Source: an uncultured Pedobacter sp. (GTDB taxonomy: Bacteria > Bacteroidota > Bacteroidia > Sphingobacteriales > Sphingobacteriaceae). Taken from it: DNA of 64,000 bases. The stretch covers positions 62,001-126,000 of the forward strand of contig NZ_CAMLIG010000010.1 in NCBI RefSeq assembly GCF_946480185.1. The letters are read 5' to 3'. How positions within the stretch are numbered: position 1 is the first letter of the stretch; every line of letters begins with the position of its first letter. The notes beneath the pieces are model-generated. The model saw nothing but the letters and a program-made list of their open reading frames with translations. It was not told the DNA's origin and made no database searches. The translations under genes and the position numbers were made by a program. Shown piece by piece: positions 9,038-18,598 of the stretch.

Positions 9038-9045
9038 CAAATATA
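9038..9045 (-). promoter_or_regulatory. Candidate -7 promoter box for the nuo operon
   Basis: On the minus strand this reads TATATTTG, an exact match to the Bacteroidota -7 consensus TAnnTTTG, placed about 20-25 bp before the preferred nuoA start. No clear TTG is seen at the expected -33 spacing, so the call rests on one box only. Confidence 0.45.
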
Positions 9046-9100
9046 GTGTTATCAGTACAATAAGTAAAATTTAGAGGGTTAAAATCTACTTGATTTTAAA

Positions 9101-9134
9101 CAAAGAAAGGCGCCCTTTCAGACACCTTCTTTCC
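9101..9134 (-). terminator. Terminator hairpin after the 2OG oxygenase gene
   Basis: Arms AAAGAAAGG and CCTTCTTT pair with one bulge, closing a loop of about 15 bases. On the minus strand a short T run follows. It lies between the oxygenase stop and the nuo promoter and would insulate the nuo operon. Confidence 0.6.
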
Positions 9135-9152
9135 TATTCTCTAATTAGAGAA

Positions 9153-10118
9153 TTACATTTTTAAGCCAATTTCTCTTAAACGTTCATCTAAGTATTCTCC
9201 AGCAGTGATATCGCTGTAAGCTTTTGGATGATTTTCATCTATACAAGAATCCAAGCAGGTTAAGTCCATATTTGATTTTGGGTGTAAGAAAAAAGGAACG
9301 GAGTATCTTGAGGTTTTCATCAATTCTCTTGGCGGATTAACTACCCTGTGTGTAGTAGAGCGAAGTTTATTATTGGTTAAACGTTGTAACATATCGCCCA
9401 CATTTACTACAATATCTTCGCCTTGTGCTTTTATCGCAAACCATTCGCCTTCGCGAGTTAGAACCTCTAAACCATCTGCACTAGCTCCAATTAATAAAGT
9501 AATTAAATTAATATCTTCATGTGCGCCTGCTCTTACTGCATCGGCAGGTAAAGCATCCGGATTTTCAATAGGAAAATAATGGATACCTCTTAAAATAGAG
9601 TTTCCGTTATGAACTTTGTCTTCAAAATAATTTTCCGGCAAACCTAAGTAAACAGCAATTGCATTTAAGATATACTTGCCTGCTTGCTCTAATTTTTGAT
9701 AGGTTTCTTTGGTAACCGAGTTAAATTCTGGAAACTCATCAACCTGAATATTATCTGGATAATCAGCTTTCACGACATCGCCATCTTCTACATACTGTCC
9801 AATCTGCCAAAATTCTTTTAAATCCGGTGTTTTAGCGTCTTTTGCTTTTTCGCGACCTTTTGAGGTGTAGCCTCTTTGACCTGCCAATTCAACTTTTTCG
9901 TATTTTAGTTTTTTATCATCCGATAAAGAAAATACGTTTTTTACTTGTTGATAAAGCTGAGCGATTAAATCCTGGCTTAAACCATGATTGGTAATGGTAA
10001 CAAATCCCGTTTCATTGAAGGCTGTGCCAATATCATCAGAAAATTTTTTCTTTTGCGCTGGTGAACCCTTCAAATAATCATTTAAGTCTAAGCGAGGAAT
10101 GTTTACGTGATTAGCCAT
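9153..10118 (-). CDS. 2-oxoglutarate/Fe(II)-dependent oxygenase (isopenicillin N synthase-like)
   Basis: Member of the IPNS-like non-haem iron oxygenase family. An N-terminal DIOX_N-type segment (residues about 7-115, with GFVTITNHGL) precedes the catalytic double-stranded beta-helix. The iron ligands H200, D202 (AHEDIN) and H257 (STTHRVV) are present. So is the R271-x-S273 pair (RYSVPFF) that binds the 2-oxoglutarate carboxylate in the family. Length (321 residues) is normal. The substrate cannot be told from sequence. It appears monocistronic, with hairpin terminators on both sides, between the nuo and sdh operons. Confidence 0.85.
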   Translation of the reverse strand: MANHVNIPRLDLNDYLKGSPAQKKKFSDDIGTAFNETGFVTITNHGLSQDLIAQLYQQVKNVFSLSDDKKLKYEKVELAGQRGYTSKGREKAKDAKTPDLKEFWQIGQYVEDGDVVKADYPDNIQVDEFPEFNSVTKETYQKLEQAGKYILNAIAVYLGLPENYFEDKVHNGNSILRGIHYFPIENPDALPADAVRAGAHEDINLITLLIGASADGLEVLTREGEWFAIKAQGEDIVVNVGDMLQRLTNNKLRSTTHRVVNPPRELMKTSRYSVPFFLHPKSNMDLTCLDSCIDENHPKAYSDITAGEYLDERLREIGLKM

Positions 10119-10169
10119 ATCTATAATTACAGACCTAAATTTAAGTTAAAATTGTGGATAAAGTCAAAC

Positions 10170-10197
10170 AAAAAAGGGATGCAACAAATTACATCCC
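10170..10197 (-). terminator. Terminator of sdhCAB
   Basis: Perfect 6-bp stem GGGATG/CATCCC with a 10-base loop. On the minus strand it is followed by a run of Ts. It lies about 60 bp after the sdhB stop. Confidence 0.75.
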
Positions 10198-10259
10198 TCA
10201 TTTATAAACAATTACGTTATTAACATTTATCAATAACGATTAGAAATTTGTATTCCCAA

Positions 10260-11018
10260 TTACGATTTTATCAACTCTGCATTAAAGAATTCGCGGTTCA
10301 TCCTTGCAATATTTGTTACCTTAATTTCTTTAGGACATTGCGCTTCGCAAGCATAAGTATTAGTACAGCCTCCAAATCCTTCTTCGTCCATTTGTAAAAC
10401 CATTGCTTCTGCCCTAGCATAACGCTCTGGCTGACCTTGTGGCAACAAAGCATATTGGGAGATTTTTGCTGAAACAAATAACATTGCCGAAGCATTTTTA
10501 CAAGCCGCTACACAAGCACCGCAACCAATACATTCTGCTGAACTAAAAGCTTCATCAGCAATTGGTTTTGGAATAGGTATCTCGTTGGCATCTGGAACTC
10601 CGCCTGTACCAACGGAAACGTATCCACCAGCTTGTTGAATTCTGTCAAAAGCAGAACGATCTGTCACTAAATCTTTTACTACCGGAAAAGATGCTGCCCT
10701 CCATGGCTCAATAACGATGGTATCTTTATCAGAAAAACTACGCATGTGCAATTGACAAGTAGTAGTTGCTCTTTTTGGTCCGTGAGGCTCACCATTGATT
10801 ACCAAAGAACACATTCCACAAATACCTTCTCTACAATCATGATCGAAATGGATTGGATCTTCTTTTTTCTTTACTAAACCTTCGTTTACCACATCCAACA
10901 TTTCCAAAAACGACATGTCTGGGGAAATATCATCAGCCTTATAAGTCACAAATTTTCCAGGTGTTGTACTATTTTTTTGACGCCACACTTTCAACGTCAG
11001 ATTCATGTGTCCACTCAT
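10260..11018 (-). CDS. sdhB: Succinate dehydrogenase/fumarate reductase iron-sulfur subunit
   Basis: Electron-transfer subunit of complex II. The N-terminal [2Fe-2S] ligands are visible in [10 protein letters not shown] plus a later cysteine (TTTC). The C-terminal part carries the [4Fe-4S] motif [11 protein letters not shown] and the three-cluster motif region with [12 protein letters not shown]. At 252 residues the length is normal. It is the last gene of sdhC-A-B. The 94-bp gap to sdhA holds a degenerate repeat of the same kind as in the nuoE-nuoF spacer. The reaction direction (succinate oxidation or fumarate reduction) cannot be decided from sequence. Confidence 0.95.
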   Translation of the reverse strand: MSGHMNLTLKVWRQKNSTTPGKFVTYKADDISPDMSFLEMLDVVNEGLVKKKEDPIHFDHDCREGICGMCSLVINGEPHGPKRATTTCQLHMRSFSDKDTIVIEPWRAASFPVVKDLVTDRSAFDRIQQAGGYVSVGTGGVPDANEIPIPKPIADEAFSSAECIGCGACVAACKNASAMLFVSAKISQYALLPQGQPERYARAEAMVLQMDEEGFGGCTNTYACEAQCPKEIKVTNIARMNREFFNAELIKS

Positions 11019-11112
11019 AATACTTTAGTATTGAGTAGTGAGTAATGGGTAGTGAGTAACCTGTATAGCGACGTTGTCTTTTTACTTTTTACTTCCTACT
11101 TATTACTTCCTA
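11019..11112. repeat. sdhA-sdhB spacer with GAGTA(T/G)TGAG repeats
   Basis: The spacer contains AGTATTGAGTAGTGAGTAAT and a second GGTAGTGAGTAA copy. These are followed by pyrimidine-rich counterparts (TTACTTCCTACT, twice) that can pair with them. The sequence type matches the nuoE-nuoF spacer repeat (5412-5734). Confidence 0.65.
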
Positions 11113-13047
11113 CTATTTATAACTTCTTTGTGTTAATTTAACGTTTTCAAAAACTAATTCTTCTTTATGAAGCACTTCTGGCATATTTATACCTTTGAAT
11201 TCCCAAGCTGCAACATAAGCAAACTCATCATCTTTTCTTAAAGCTTCGCCTTCTGGAGTTTGAGATTCTTCTCTAAAATGACCTCCGCAAGATTCACTAC
11301 GATTAAGCGCATCATCAACCATTAATTCTCCTAATTCCAAGAAATCGGCAACTCTACCTGCTTTTTCTAAAGATTGGTTAACTTCTTCGTTTTCGCCAAC
11401 AACAATTACATCTTTCCAGAACGAACTCCTTAATTCTGCAATTAAACCTTTGGCTTTTTTCAATCCCTCTTCATTACGAGACATTCCGCAGTATTCCCAC
11501 ATGATATGTCCTAAATCACGGTGGTATTCGTCAACAGTTTTAGTTCCCTTTAAGGATAATAGTGTCTTTATTTTTTCTTCTACCTCTGCTTTTGCTTTTG
11601 CAAACTCTGGACGGTTAGTGTCAATTGGAGCGGGACCAATGTTTGCTAAATAATCACCTACAGTGTATGGAATCACAAAATAACCGTCTGCTAAACCTTG
11701 CATTAATGCAGAAGCTCCTAATCTGTTTGCGCCATGGTCAGAGAAATTTGCTTCGCCCAAACAATACAATCCTGGCAAGCTGGTCATTAAATTATAATCA
11801 ACCCAAAGACCGCCCATAGTGTAGTGAACCGCTGGATAAATTCTCATTGGCACTTCGTACGGATTTTCATCGGTAATCTGCTGATACATATCAAACAAGT
11901 TGCCATATTTAGCCGCAACAGCTGGCTGGCCTAATCTGCTAATTGAATCCGCAAAGTCCAGATAAACTGCCAATCCAGATTTGCCTACACCTCTTCCTTC
12001 ATCACAAACCTGTTTTGCATTTCTAGAAGCTACATCACGAGGAACCAAGTTACCAAAAGATGGATATTTGCGTTCTAGATAGTAATCTCTGTCCGCTTCC
12101 TTAATATCTTTAGCTTTAAGTTCTCCCTTTTGTAGTTTCTTTGACAACTCAACTGTTTTAGGAACCCAAACCCGACCGTCATTACGCAAAGATTCTGACA
12201 TTAAAGTCAGTTTGGATTGATGATCACCGGTTACCGGGATACAAGTTGGGTGAATTTGCGTATAGCAAGGGTTTGCGAAAAAGGCACCTTTTTTATGTGC
12301 TCTCCAAGCAGCGGTAACGTTGCTACCCATTGCATTGGTAGAAAGATAAAATACGTTTCCGTAACCGCCAGTACATAACAAAACGGCATGTGCGCTGTGG
12401 GTATCTACTTTTCCAGTAATTAAATTACGGGTTACAATTCCTTGTGCTTTACCGTCAACCACTACCAAATCTAACATTTCAGAACGGTTGTACATTTTAA
12501 CCTTTCCTAATTCGATTTGACGGTTTAAAGCCGAGTAAGCTCCTAACAATAATTGCTGACCGGTTTGTCCTTTCGCGTAAAAAGTTCTTGAAACCTGTGC
12601 GCCACCAAAAGAGCGGTTATCTAACAAACCTCCGTATTCACGGGCGAAAGGAACACCTTGTGCCACGCATTGGTCGATGATGTTTACAGAAACTTCTGCC
12701 AAACGGTAAACGTTACCTTCTCTTGAGCGGTAATCGCCACCTTTAATGGTATCATAAAATAAACGGAAAACAGAATCACCATCATTTGGATAATTTTTAG
12801 CGGCATTTATCCCGCCTTGAGCGGCAATAGAATGCGCCCTACGTGGGCTATCCTGAAAACAAAATGATTTTACATTATAGCCTAATTCTGCCAATGATGC
12901 TGCCGCAGAAGCGCCGGCTAAACCAGTTCCAACTACAATGATATCATATTTACGCTTGTTGGCTGGATTTACCAGTTTTAGATTGAATTTGTGTTTGTTC
13001 CATTTTTCGGCTAATGGGCCTTCTGGAATTTTAGCATCTAACTTCAT
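11113..13047 (-). CDS. sdhA: Succinate dehydrogenase/fumarate reductase flavoprotein subunit
   Basis: Catalytic subunit of complex II with FAD bound covalently. The N-terminal Rossmann motif [19 protein letters not shown] is at residues about 38-56. The FAD-linking histidine is H72 in [11 protein letters not shown]. The dicarboxylate site and capping-domain motifs such as HPTCIP and [11 protein letters not shown] follow, with the C-terminal [10 protein letters not shown] region. At 644 residues it is the length of the cytochrome-b (type B) enzymes. It lies between the membrane anchor gene sdhC and sdhB. Confidence 0.96.
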   Translation of the reverse strand: MKLDAKIPEGPLAEKWNKHKFNLKLVNPANKRKYDIIVVGTGLAGASAAASLAELGYNVKSFCFQDSPRRAHSIAAQGGINAAKNYPNDGDSVFRLFYDTIKGGDYRSREGNVYRLAEVSVNIIDQCVAQGVPFAREYGGLLDNRSFGGAQVSRTFYAKGQTGQQLLLGAYSALNRQIELGKVKMYNRSEMLDLVVVDGKAQGIVTRNLITGKVDTHSAHAVLLCTGGYGNVFYLSTNAMGSNVTAAWRAHKKGAFFANPCYTQIHPTCIPVTGDHQSKLTLMSESLRNDGRVWVPKTVELSKKLQKGELKAKDIKEADRDYYLERKYPSFGNLVPRDVASRNAKQVCDEGRGVGKSGLAVYLDFADSISRLGQPAVAAKYGNLFDMYQQITDENPYEVPMRIYPAVHYTMGGLWVDYNLMTSLPGLYCLGEANFSDHGANRLGASALMQGLADGYFVIPYTVGDYLANIGPAPIDTNRPEFAKAKAEVEEKIKTLLSLKGTKTVDEYHRDLGHIMWEYCGMSRNEEGLKKAKGLIAELRSSFWKDVIVVGENEEVNQSLEKAGRVADFLELGELMVDDALNRSESCGGHFREESQTPEGEALRKDDEFAYVAAWEFKGINMPEVLHKEELVFENVKLTQRSYK

Positions 13048-13104
13048 CTTTATCTTAAATTTTATTGATTAGCCAAGATTTTTGAAATCCCAGCTGATTT
13101 GTAA

Positions 13105-13872
13105 CTATTTAAACAGAAAATATAATGGCATTGCGGCAAAACCAATTGGGATTAATAACCCAAAAACCCATACACCTAAAAACTTAACTATCGGAAAGTA
13201 CTTCCTATGGTTCCAGCCTAAAGTTTGAAATGCACTTTGGAAACCATGAATTAAGTGAAAAGCCATCGCGGCCATAGCCAATACATAAAAAGCTACCAAC
13301 CACCATTGCCCAAAAGCAGTAGCAACTTCTTTATATAAATCTTCTGTTTGAGTTATTTCTACACCATTATCAACATAAGTGGTGTATTCCTTAAATTCAG
13401 AAGCACTTAAAACTTTAGTGGTAGTAACATTGGTTTTTAAAGCTGTTTGGTACTCAATAAACGGCGTGTAACCTTGGTGATATTTATACCAGAAATTGCT
13501 CATGTGAACAACAATAAAAACAAGTAGAATTGTACCCAATATTCCCATATTACGAGATGACCAAATGGCACCGTCTTTTGGCTTAATTGCATAACCTATA
13601 GGGCGGGCTGCTTTGTTTTTTCTGGTGATGATTAAAGCCCAAATAGCGTGGACAATAATAGAGGTGTACAATAAGTACGAGACTACTTTAATTGGTGTAA
13701 AGTGGGTCATAAAATGTGCGTAATGGTTAAACGCAAGACCTTCGTCGTTTTTAAATAATTGAAAATTACCGATCAGATGAACAATTAGAAATGAACACAA
13801 AAACAGGCCGGTTAAACTCATAATAAGCTTTCTTCCGAGTGTTGAAGAAAATGCTTTTGAAAAATTACTCAT
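13105..13872 (-). CDS. sdhC: Succinate dehydrogenase cytochrome b subunit
   Basis: Single membrane-anchor subunit of a type B complex II, expected to bind two haems b and the quinone. The 255 residues contain about five hydrophobic helices. Histidines suitable as haem ligands are visible at LIVHLIGN, FNHYAHFM, IIVHAIWAL, VVHMSNFWYKYH and MAFHLIHGFQSA. This matches the TIGR02046-type sdhC family of Bacteroidota. First gene of the operon, preceded by a good -7 box (13905-13912). Confidence 0.93.
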   Translation of the reverse strand: MSNFSKAFSSTLGRKLIMSLTGLFLCSFLIVHLIGNFQLFKNDEGLAFNHYAHFMTHFTPIKVVSYLLYTSIIVHAIWALIITRKNKAARPIGYAIKPKDGAIWSSRNMGILGTILLVFIVVHMSNFWYKYHQGYTPFIEYQTALKTNVTTTKVLSASEFKEYTTYVDNGVEITQTEDLYKEVATAFGQWWLVAFYVLAMAAMAFHLIHGFQSAFQTLGWNHRKYFPIVKFLGVWVFGLLIPIGFAAMPLYFLFK

Positions 13873-13904
13873 TATTTATATTAGTATTTAATGGTTTTAC
13901 AGTA

Positions 13905-13912
13905 CAAAAGTA
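13905..13912 (-). promoter_or_regulatory. Candidate -7 promoter box for sdhCAB
   Basis: On the minus strand TACTTTTG matches TAnnTTTG exactly, about 33 bp before the sdhC ATG. A TTG lies 23 bp further upstream as a possible -33 element. The call is motif-based only. Confidence 0.5.
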
Positions 13913-14046
13913 TCTATTATATGACAATTTAATTGCAATTAACTGTTATTAAACAAGCCCGCTTAACTATTTAGAAACATTTTAAATAAAAAAGGTTTAT
14001 ATAATGCTATTTCATCTAAACTATACGATGTTCCAGAAATAATAAC

Positions 14047-14088
14047 ACAAAAAAGCCCCAATAGTTTGAACTATTGAGGCTTTTTTTG
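14047..14088. terminator. Strong hairpin after degP
   Basis: Stem of about 15 bp (AAAAAAGCCCCAATAGT with ACTATTGAGGCTTTTTT, one G-T type mismatch), loop of 3-4 bases, and T runs on both strands. It lies directly downstream of the degP stop and serves at least the minus strand. Confidence 0.85.
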
Positions 14089-14100
14089 AAATTTCAATTA

Positions 14101-15633
14101 TTATTTTGCTGGGAAGGTTACCCTAAACCTACTTCCGTCCGGTATAAAGCCTTGCAAAGAGACCATTTTACTATCTTGTTTTAAAGCGGATATCACTTGA
14201 TCATTGTTATTGACAGCCCTTCCGTTTATACTGGTAATCACAGTTCCTTTAGGCATATCATACATGTCAAAAACTTTACCTGGCGAAACACTAGTTACAA
14301 TTACTCCAGAGCTAACACCGTATTTCTTTTTAGCCGCATTATTTAATGGAGAGAAAGTAGCGCCTAAACTGTTCACCACTTCTGTAACTTCTCTTCCATT
14401 ATTAGCCAATTTATTGCCTTCATCTCCTTTTAAGGTAAGGTTAAAATCCTTTAACTTTCCATCTCTTAATACAGTCAAAGTTAACTTATCGCCTGGACGC
14501 ATAGTTCCAACACGCTCTTGCAAACGAGCAGAAGATGTTATTTCTTGACCATCTAATTTTTTGATGATATCTCCCTTTTTAATTCCTGCCTTTTCTGCGG
14601 CGCCGCCTTCTAAAGTTGAATTCACATATAAACCGTCAATCTCTTTTATATTTAATTCTTTGGCTCTGTCAGCATCTAACTCCTGAAAAGTAACTCCAAT
14701 ATATCCACGTTTAACTTCGCCATATTTCAAGAAATCGTCCATTACTTTTCTGGCAAGGTTTACCGGAATGGCAAAACCATAACCTTCATAAGTCCCAGTT
14801 TGCGATGCGATTGCAGAATTAATTCCAATAAGCTCTCCACGGGTATTAACTAAAGCCCCACCACTGTTTCCTTTATTAATTACAGCATCGGTTTGTATAT
14901 ATGATTCGATAGAAGAATTTACCGGTGGATTTTTAGGGTCATAATTGTCTCTATCCACCTCTGGCGCCAAAATTCCTATCTGGCGGGATTTTGCACTTAC
15001 AATCCCTGCTGTAACTGTTGATTCAAGAGTTAAAGGATAGCCAATAGCCAAAACCCATTCGCCCACTTTAACATTATCAGAATTACCTAACTTTACAACC
15101 GGTAAGTTTGTGGCGTTTATTTTTATCAATGCTAAATCAGTGTTTTTATCTCTTCCGATTACTTTTGCTTCCATCACTCTTTTATCAGACAAAATAACCT
15201 CAATCTTTTCAGCATCTTCTACTACGTGATTATTGGTCATGATATAACCGTCATCAGTTACGATAACACCAGATCCTTTTCCCATTGGAGCGGGCATATT
15301 TTGCTGAGGGACCACTCGTTGTCTTCTTCCGAAAAAATCTTCGAACATATCTCCAAAAGGATCATTTACGTCTTGACCTTTATTGCGGCTGTAAGTTGTT
15401 CTTACATGCACCACACCGGGAGAAACCGCGGCGGCAGCTTGCGTAAAATCTACCTCGCCCGTTGAAGAGGTCATTTGCGTGGGGTTATTTGCAAAATAAA
15501 CCTTCTGCCTATCGCCCAAACTTAAACCGGAAAGACTATTGGGTTCTAATAATTTATAGGCGCCAATTGCAACTGCGCCTCCAACAAACGCGGTGAGTAA
15601 TGTAAACCCCGCTTTCTTAATATTACTATTCAT
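14101..15633 (-). CDS. degP: DegP/HtrA (Do) family periplasmic serine protease
   Basis: Envelope protease/chaperone of the Do family. Using the ATG at 15633 (MNSNIKKAGF), the protein has 510 residues and begins with a signal-anchor-like hydrophobic segment (residues about 8-26). The catalytic triad is visible as H136 (TNNHVVEDA), D166 (TDLALIKI) and S257 (KGNSGGALV). One clear PDZ domain (about 310-400, GYIGVTFQ to the SARLQ region) is followed by a second, weaker PDZ-like domain (about 420-510). The frame is open to 15714, but a promoter-like sequence lies within that extension, so I prefer the internal start. It probably acts in periplasmic quality control. Confidence 0.92.
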   Translation of the reverse strand: MNSNIKKAGFTLLTAFVGGAVAIGAYKLLEPNSLSGLSLGDRQKVYFANNPTQMTSSTGEVDFTQAAAAVSPGVVHVRTTYSRNKGQDVNDPFGDMFEDFFGRRQRVVPQQNMPAPMGKGSGVIVTDDGYIMTNNHVVEDAEKIEVILSDKRVMEAKVIGRDKNTDLALIKINATNLPVVKLGNSDNVKVGEWVLAIGYPLTLESTVTAGIVSAKSRQIGILAPEVDRDNYDPKNPPVNSSIESYIQTDAVINKGNSGGALVNTRGELIGINSAIASQTGTYEGYGFAIPVNLARKVMDDFLKYGEVKRGYIGVTFQELDADRAKELNIKEIDGLYVNSTLEGGAAEKAGIKKGDIIKKLDGQEITSSARLQERVGTMRPGDKLTLTVLRDGKLKDFNLTLKGDEGNKLANNGREVTEVVNSLGATFSPLNNAAKKKYGVSSGVIVTSVSPGKVFDMYDMPKGTVITSINGRAVNNNDQVISALKQDSKMVSLQGFIPDGSRFRVTFPAK

Positions 15634-15669
15634 ATTCTTTGGATTTGAAATTATAAAATATTGAGTTAT

Positions 15670-15701
15670 CAAAAATAACACCAATAAGACGCTTTTTGCA
15701 A
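15670..15701 (-). promoter_or_regulatory. Candidate degP promoter (-33 TTG, -7 TATTTTTG)
   Basis: On the minus strand, TTG is followed after 21 bp by TATTTTTG, an exact TAnnTTTG box. The predicted transcription start is about 30 bp before the ATG at 15633, which supports that start over the longer frame. Confidence 0.55.
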
Positions 15702-15838
15702 CTGCTTGTTGCATTGTTTTCTGTTAAAGTTTGTTAAAATTTTAAGTCAGAATTAATTATTTGACCCTATTTAATCAGAATAATGTAATGGTGCAACAAG
15801 AAATTGCTTTAACGGCGTAATTTACTCATTTTTGTTGC

Positions 15839-16633
15839 ATGTGTGAACAACAATTACCTTTTTATAAATACCAAGGCGCTGGTAATGACTTTATTATGGT
15901 TGACAACCGTAATTTAACTTACAAACACAACAACCCAGAAAAGCTTGCTAAACTTTGCAACAGAAGATTTGGCGTTGGAGGCGATGGAATTATGTTTTTA
16001 GAACCAGCCCAAGGTTTCGATTTTAAAATGGTTTATTACAACGCCGACGGGAATCCTAGTAGTATGTGCGGAAACGGCGGAAGATGTATTGTGGCCTTTG
16101 CCAAATTTTTAGGAATAATTGAAAGCGAAACTACTTTTATAGCAGTTGACGGTCCGCATTATGCAAAAATAACCGATGAAGGTGATTGGGTTAGTCTACA
16201 AATGATTGACGTTGAACAGATAGAAAAAGACGGAGATGATTTTGTGCTGAATACCGGCTCCCCACATTATGTGAAGTTTGATAAAAACATTGCCGAAAAA
16301 GATGTCTTTACAGAAGGAAGGGCGATTAGGTACAATGAAACCTATAAAGAAAAAGGCATTAACATTAATTTTGTTGAGCCCAAAGCCGACCATTTATTTG
16401 TACGTACTTACGAGCGTGGGGTAGAGGACGAAACCTTTGCTTGCGGTACCGGCGTAACGGCTGTTGCGCTTGCAAATGCCTTTGCAAACCATAAAATTGG
16501 AACTATTGAAACTCCAATTAAAGTTTTAGGAGGAGATTTAAACATTAGATTTAATTTTGATGGAAAAAACTTTACTCAGATTTTTTTAGAAGGTCCCGCT
16601 AAACAGGCTTTTAAAGGAGAAGTGGTTTACTAA
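15839..16633 (+). CDS. dapF: Diaminopimelate epimerase
   Basis: Converts LL- to meso-diaminopimelate for lysine and peptidoglycan synthesis. Both catalytic cysteine motifs are present: NPSSMCGNGGRC in the first half and FACGTGVTAVALA in the second. The N-terminal FYKYQGAGNDF segment is typical. Length (264 residues) is normal. It is divergent from degP and convergent with lptC; the start ATG at 15839 leaves only three to five residues before the family core. Confidence 0.96.
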   Translation: MCEQQLPFYKYQGAGNDFIMVDNRNLTYKHNNPEKLAKLCNRRFGVGGDGIMFLEPAQGFDFKMVYYNADGNPSSMCGNGGRCIVAFAKFLGIIESETTFIAVDGPHYAKITDEGDWVSLQMIDVEQIEKDGDDFVLNTGSPHYVKFDKNIAEKDVFTEGRAIRYNETYKEKGININFVEPKADHLFVRTYERGVEDETFACGTGVTAVALANAFANHKIGTIETPIKVLGGDLNIRFNFDGKNFTQIFLEGPAKQAFKGEVVY

Positions 16634-16736
16634 GTCCTTTGCAAAAAACCGAATTTTAAAGCGTTTGATTAAAAGAGAGACAACTCTCGTCAGTTTGCAG
16701 GATTCCTCCTCGTTCGGCATGATGAAGCACTAATTT

Positions 16737-17303
16737 CTATTGCTGATTTAAAGCGTCGCCTTTAAAGTTAAATGTTCCGGAGCCTTGTTTGATTTCGTAA
16801 TAAGAAAAATCTTCGTTTGACCAAAACCCAGGTCCTGTGATTAGATTGCCACCGGTATTGATAGTAACCAACTTATTTGAATAAAAACGCTTCAGATTTT
16901 CATCCCAAATTAACTCGTCGGATTTAAAGGTTTTACCCTCTGCATTTGTAGCGACTACATTTTTCCGTAATTCAACGATTTTTTGGTTCTCTCTGCGGAT
17001 GGCGTAATCGGAAGTAACAGTACTGGTTTGTTTTAAATCCTTATCAAAGAAAACTACTTTAATGCCTTTGGGCATCTCGTAATAAGGATTACTCGTTTTG
17101 TGATTGTATAAAATTGGAGTAGTTAATCTTGCCTTAACGTGTGCAGAATCACTATAAATAATTTCTGCACCTTTTGTGATTTCTATATCTTCTTTCTGTT
17201 TCAGCGCTATTTCTTTAGCTTTTTTAAGATCACTTTCCCCACAAGAGCTTAATGAAATAAAGCAACCCAAAATAAAACCATAAGACAGAAGCTTAAACTT
17301 CAT
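16737..17303 (-). CDS. lptC: LPS export protein LptC-like lipoprotein
   Basis: Bitopic or lipid-anchored periplasmic component of the LPS transport bridge. The N-terminus ends in a lipobox-like LSSCG (C at residue 21). The remaining part has the alternating beta-strand pattern of the LptC/LptA fold, with segments such as GAEIIYSDSAHVKARLTTP and EGKTFKSDELIWD typical of Bacteroidota LptC. At 188 residues the length fits. It follows the outer-membrane protein gene after 5 bp and is likely in one operon with coaX. Confidence 0.82.
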   Translation of the reverse strand: MKFKLLSYGFILGCFISLSSCGESDLKKAKEIALKQKEDIEITKGAEIIYSDSAHVKARLTTPILYNHKTSNPYYEMPKGIKVVFFDKDLKQTSTVTSDYAIRRENQKIVELRKNVVATNAEGKTFKSDELIWDENLKRFYSNKLVTINTGGNLITGPGFWSNEDFSYYEIKQGSGTFNFKGDALNQQ

Positions 17304-17308
17304 AGGTA

Positions 17309-18598
17309 TTAATCGTATTTATATTTTTGGAACCATTTATCGTTAATGGTAAATCCTAAACGGAAATTAACGAAGTTTTCTTTAACCAAACCATTGCTTA
17401 AAGTTCCTCTACTGCCTATTTCTGTTGCAAAATTTATTTTGTAAAAAGCGTTTCTTCCAGAAACTAATGGAAAACCGAAACCAAAGTTTACTGCTTTTAC
17501 ATCAATATCCTGGGTACTTAACTTTAAATAAGTTTTATCATAACTTACCCCAAGACGGTAATCAACCAACTTCCAATAATTGGTTACTGCATTTATATTT
17601 GGTGTAATTTGACCACCGACAGAAACACCCCAGCTGTTGTTTAAATTATCAGTTGAACCGCTTTCGCTAAATTCCGACCAGTTAGCCAAACGTAAATCTG
17701 CCCCTATTAACCATTTGTTTTGCCTTTCAATACTAAACCCAAAATTATGGTTTGAAGGCAAGGTTAAATTTCCTTTTACTTCTTTTATATAAGAGATTGT
17801 ATCCGCTCTAAAATCAGACCCGCCGGAACTGGTATAACGGGTTGAAAGCTGAGAAAAAGTAGTGTTCAGCTGTGTTTTAAGTCCGCCGGTGTAACCCAAA
17901 GTTATTTTTGTGTTTTTATTTAAAAGAGCGGTGTACTGAGCCCCAAAATCAAAATCTAAACCTCCAACAGCATTATTATTTTCTGTTTTAGAATTAAGAA
18001 ATCCTACATACTTTGAGAATTCTGTTGCTTTAGTCTCTTTTAAATCTCCAAAGATATAGCTCATATTAACCCCTACACTAAAATGCTTTCCAAAACCAAT
18101 TCCATAACCCAAATATGCTTTTGTTAAGCCACCTTCTCCAGAATAAATGTGATCTACAGAAAAGGTATCTAACATATCGTTACTGTTTTTAAACTGGTAA
18201 CCCAAATTGCTATAAGGTAAAAGCCCGAAGCTTAAAGCCGATTTTTTTGTTACCGGGACAGCCATTAACAAGTAGCTTAATGATGCATTAAAACTACTTT
18301 CTGAAGCACCTCCCTTTTTTAATGTCTGGCTAAAAGTGCTTGCGCCAATGTCAAAAACGGTTAAACGCAAGTTTGAGTAGGATGCAGGATTTGAAATATT
18401 TACGTTTTGATAGCTACCAACAGTACTGATGCCATAACCTAAATTACCTATTGCCCTTTGTTGTGGCAAATAGTTGCCCTCCAAGTTTCCAACACCGTAT
18501 TTTGAGTAAGGCGAATTGATAGTAGATTGCGCCATTGCATTACAAGTTATTGCAAACAAAACTGTAAATGCAAGGAAATATTTATTATTTAAAATCAT
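17309..18598 (-). CDS. Outer-membrane beta-barrel protein of Bacteroidota
   Basis: Predicted exported outer-membrane protein of 429 residues. A signal peptide ends at about residue 24 (CNAMAQ). The mature part begins STINSPYSKYGVGNL and continues with many short amphipathic strands rich in glycine and aromatic residues. It ends on an aromatic-rich strand (FRLGFTINDKWFQKYKYD), as expected for a barrel related to the FadL/PorV-like superfamily. I chose the ATG at 18598; a TTG at 18613 is also open. It overlaps coaX by 14 bp, and lptC follows. The function is not known; the context suggests envelope assembly. Confidence 0.7.
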   Translation of the reverse strand: MILNNKYFLAFTVLFAITCNAMAQSTINSPYSKYGVGNLEGNYLPQQRAIGNLGYGISTVGSYQNVNISNPASYSNLRLTVFDIGASTFSQTLKKGGASESSFNASLSYLLMAVPVTKKSALSFGLLPYSNLGYQFKNSNDMLDTFSVDHIYSGEGGLTKAYLGYGIGFGKHFSVGVNMSYIFGDLKETKATEFSKYVGFLNSKTENNNAVGGLDFDFGAQYTALLNKNTKITLGYTGGLKTQLNTTFSQLSTRYTSSGGSDFRADTISYIKEVKGNLTLPSNHNFGFSIERQNKWLIGADLRLANWSEFSESGSTDNLNNSWGVSVGGQITPNINAVTNYWKLVDYRLGVSYDKTYLKLSTQDIDVKAVNFGFGFPLVSGRNAFYKINFATEIGSRGTLSNGLVKENFVNFRLGFTINDKWFQKYKYD

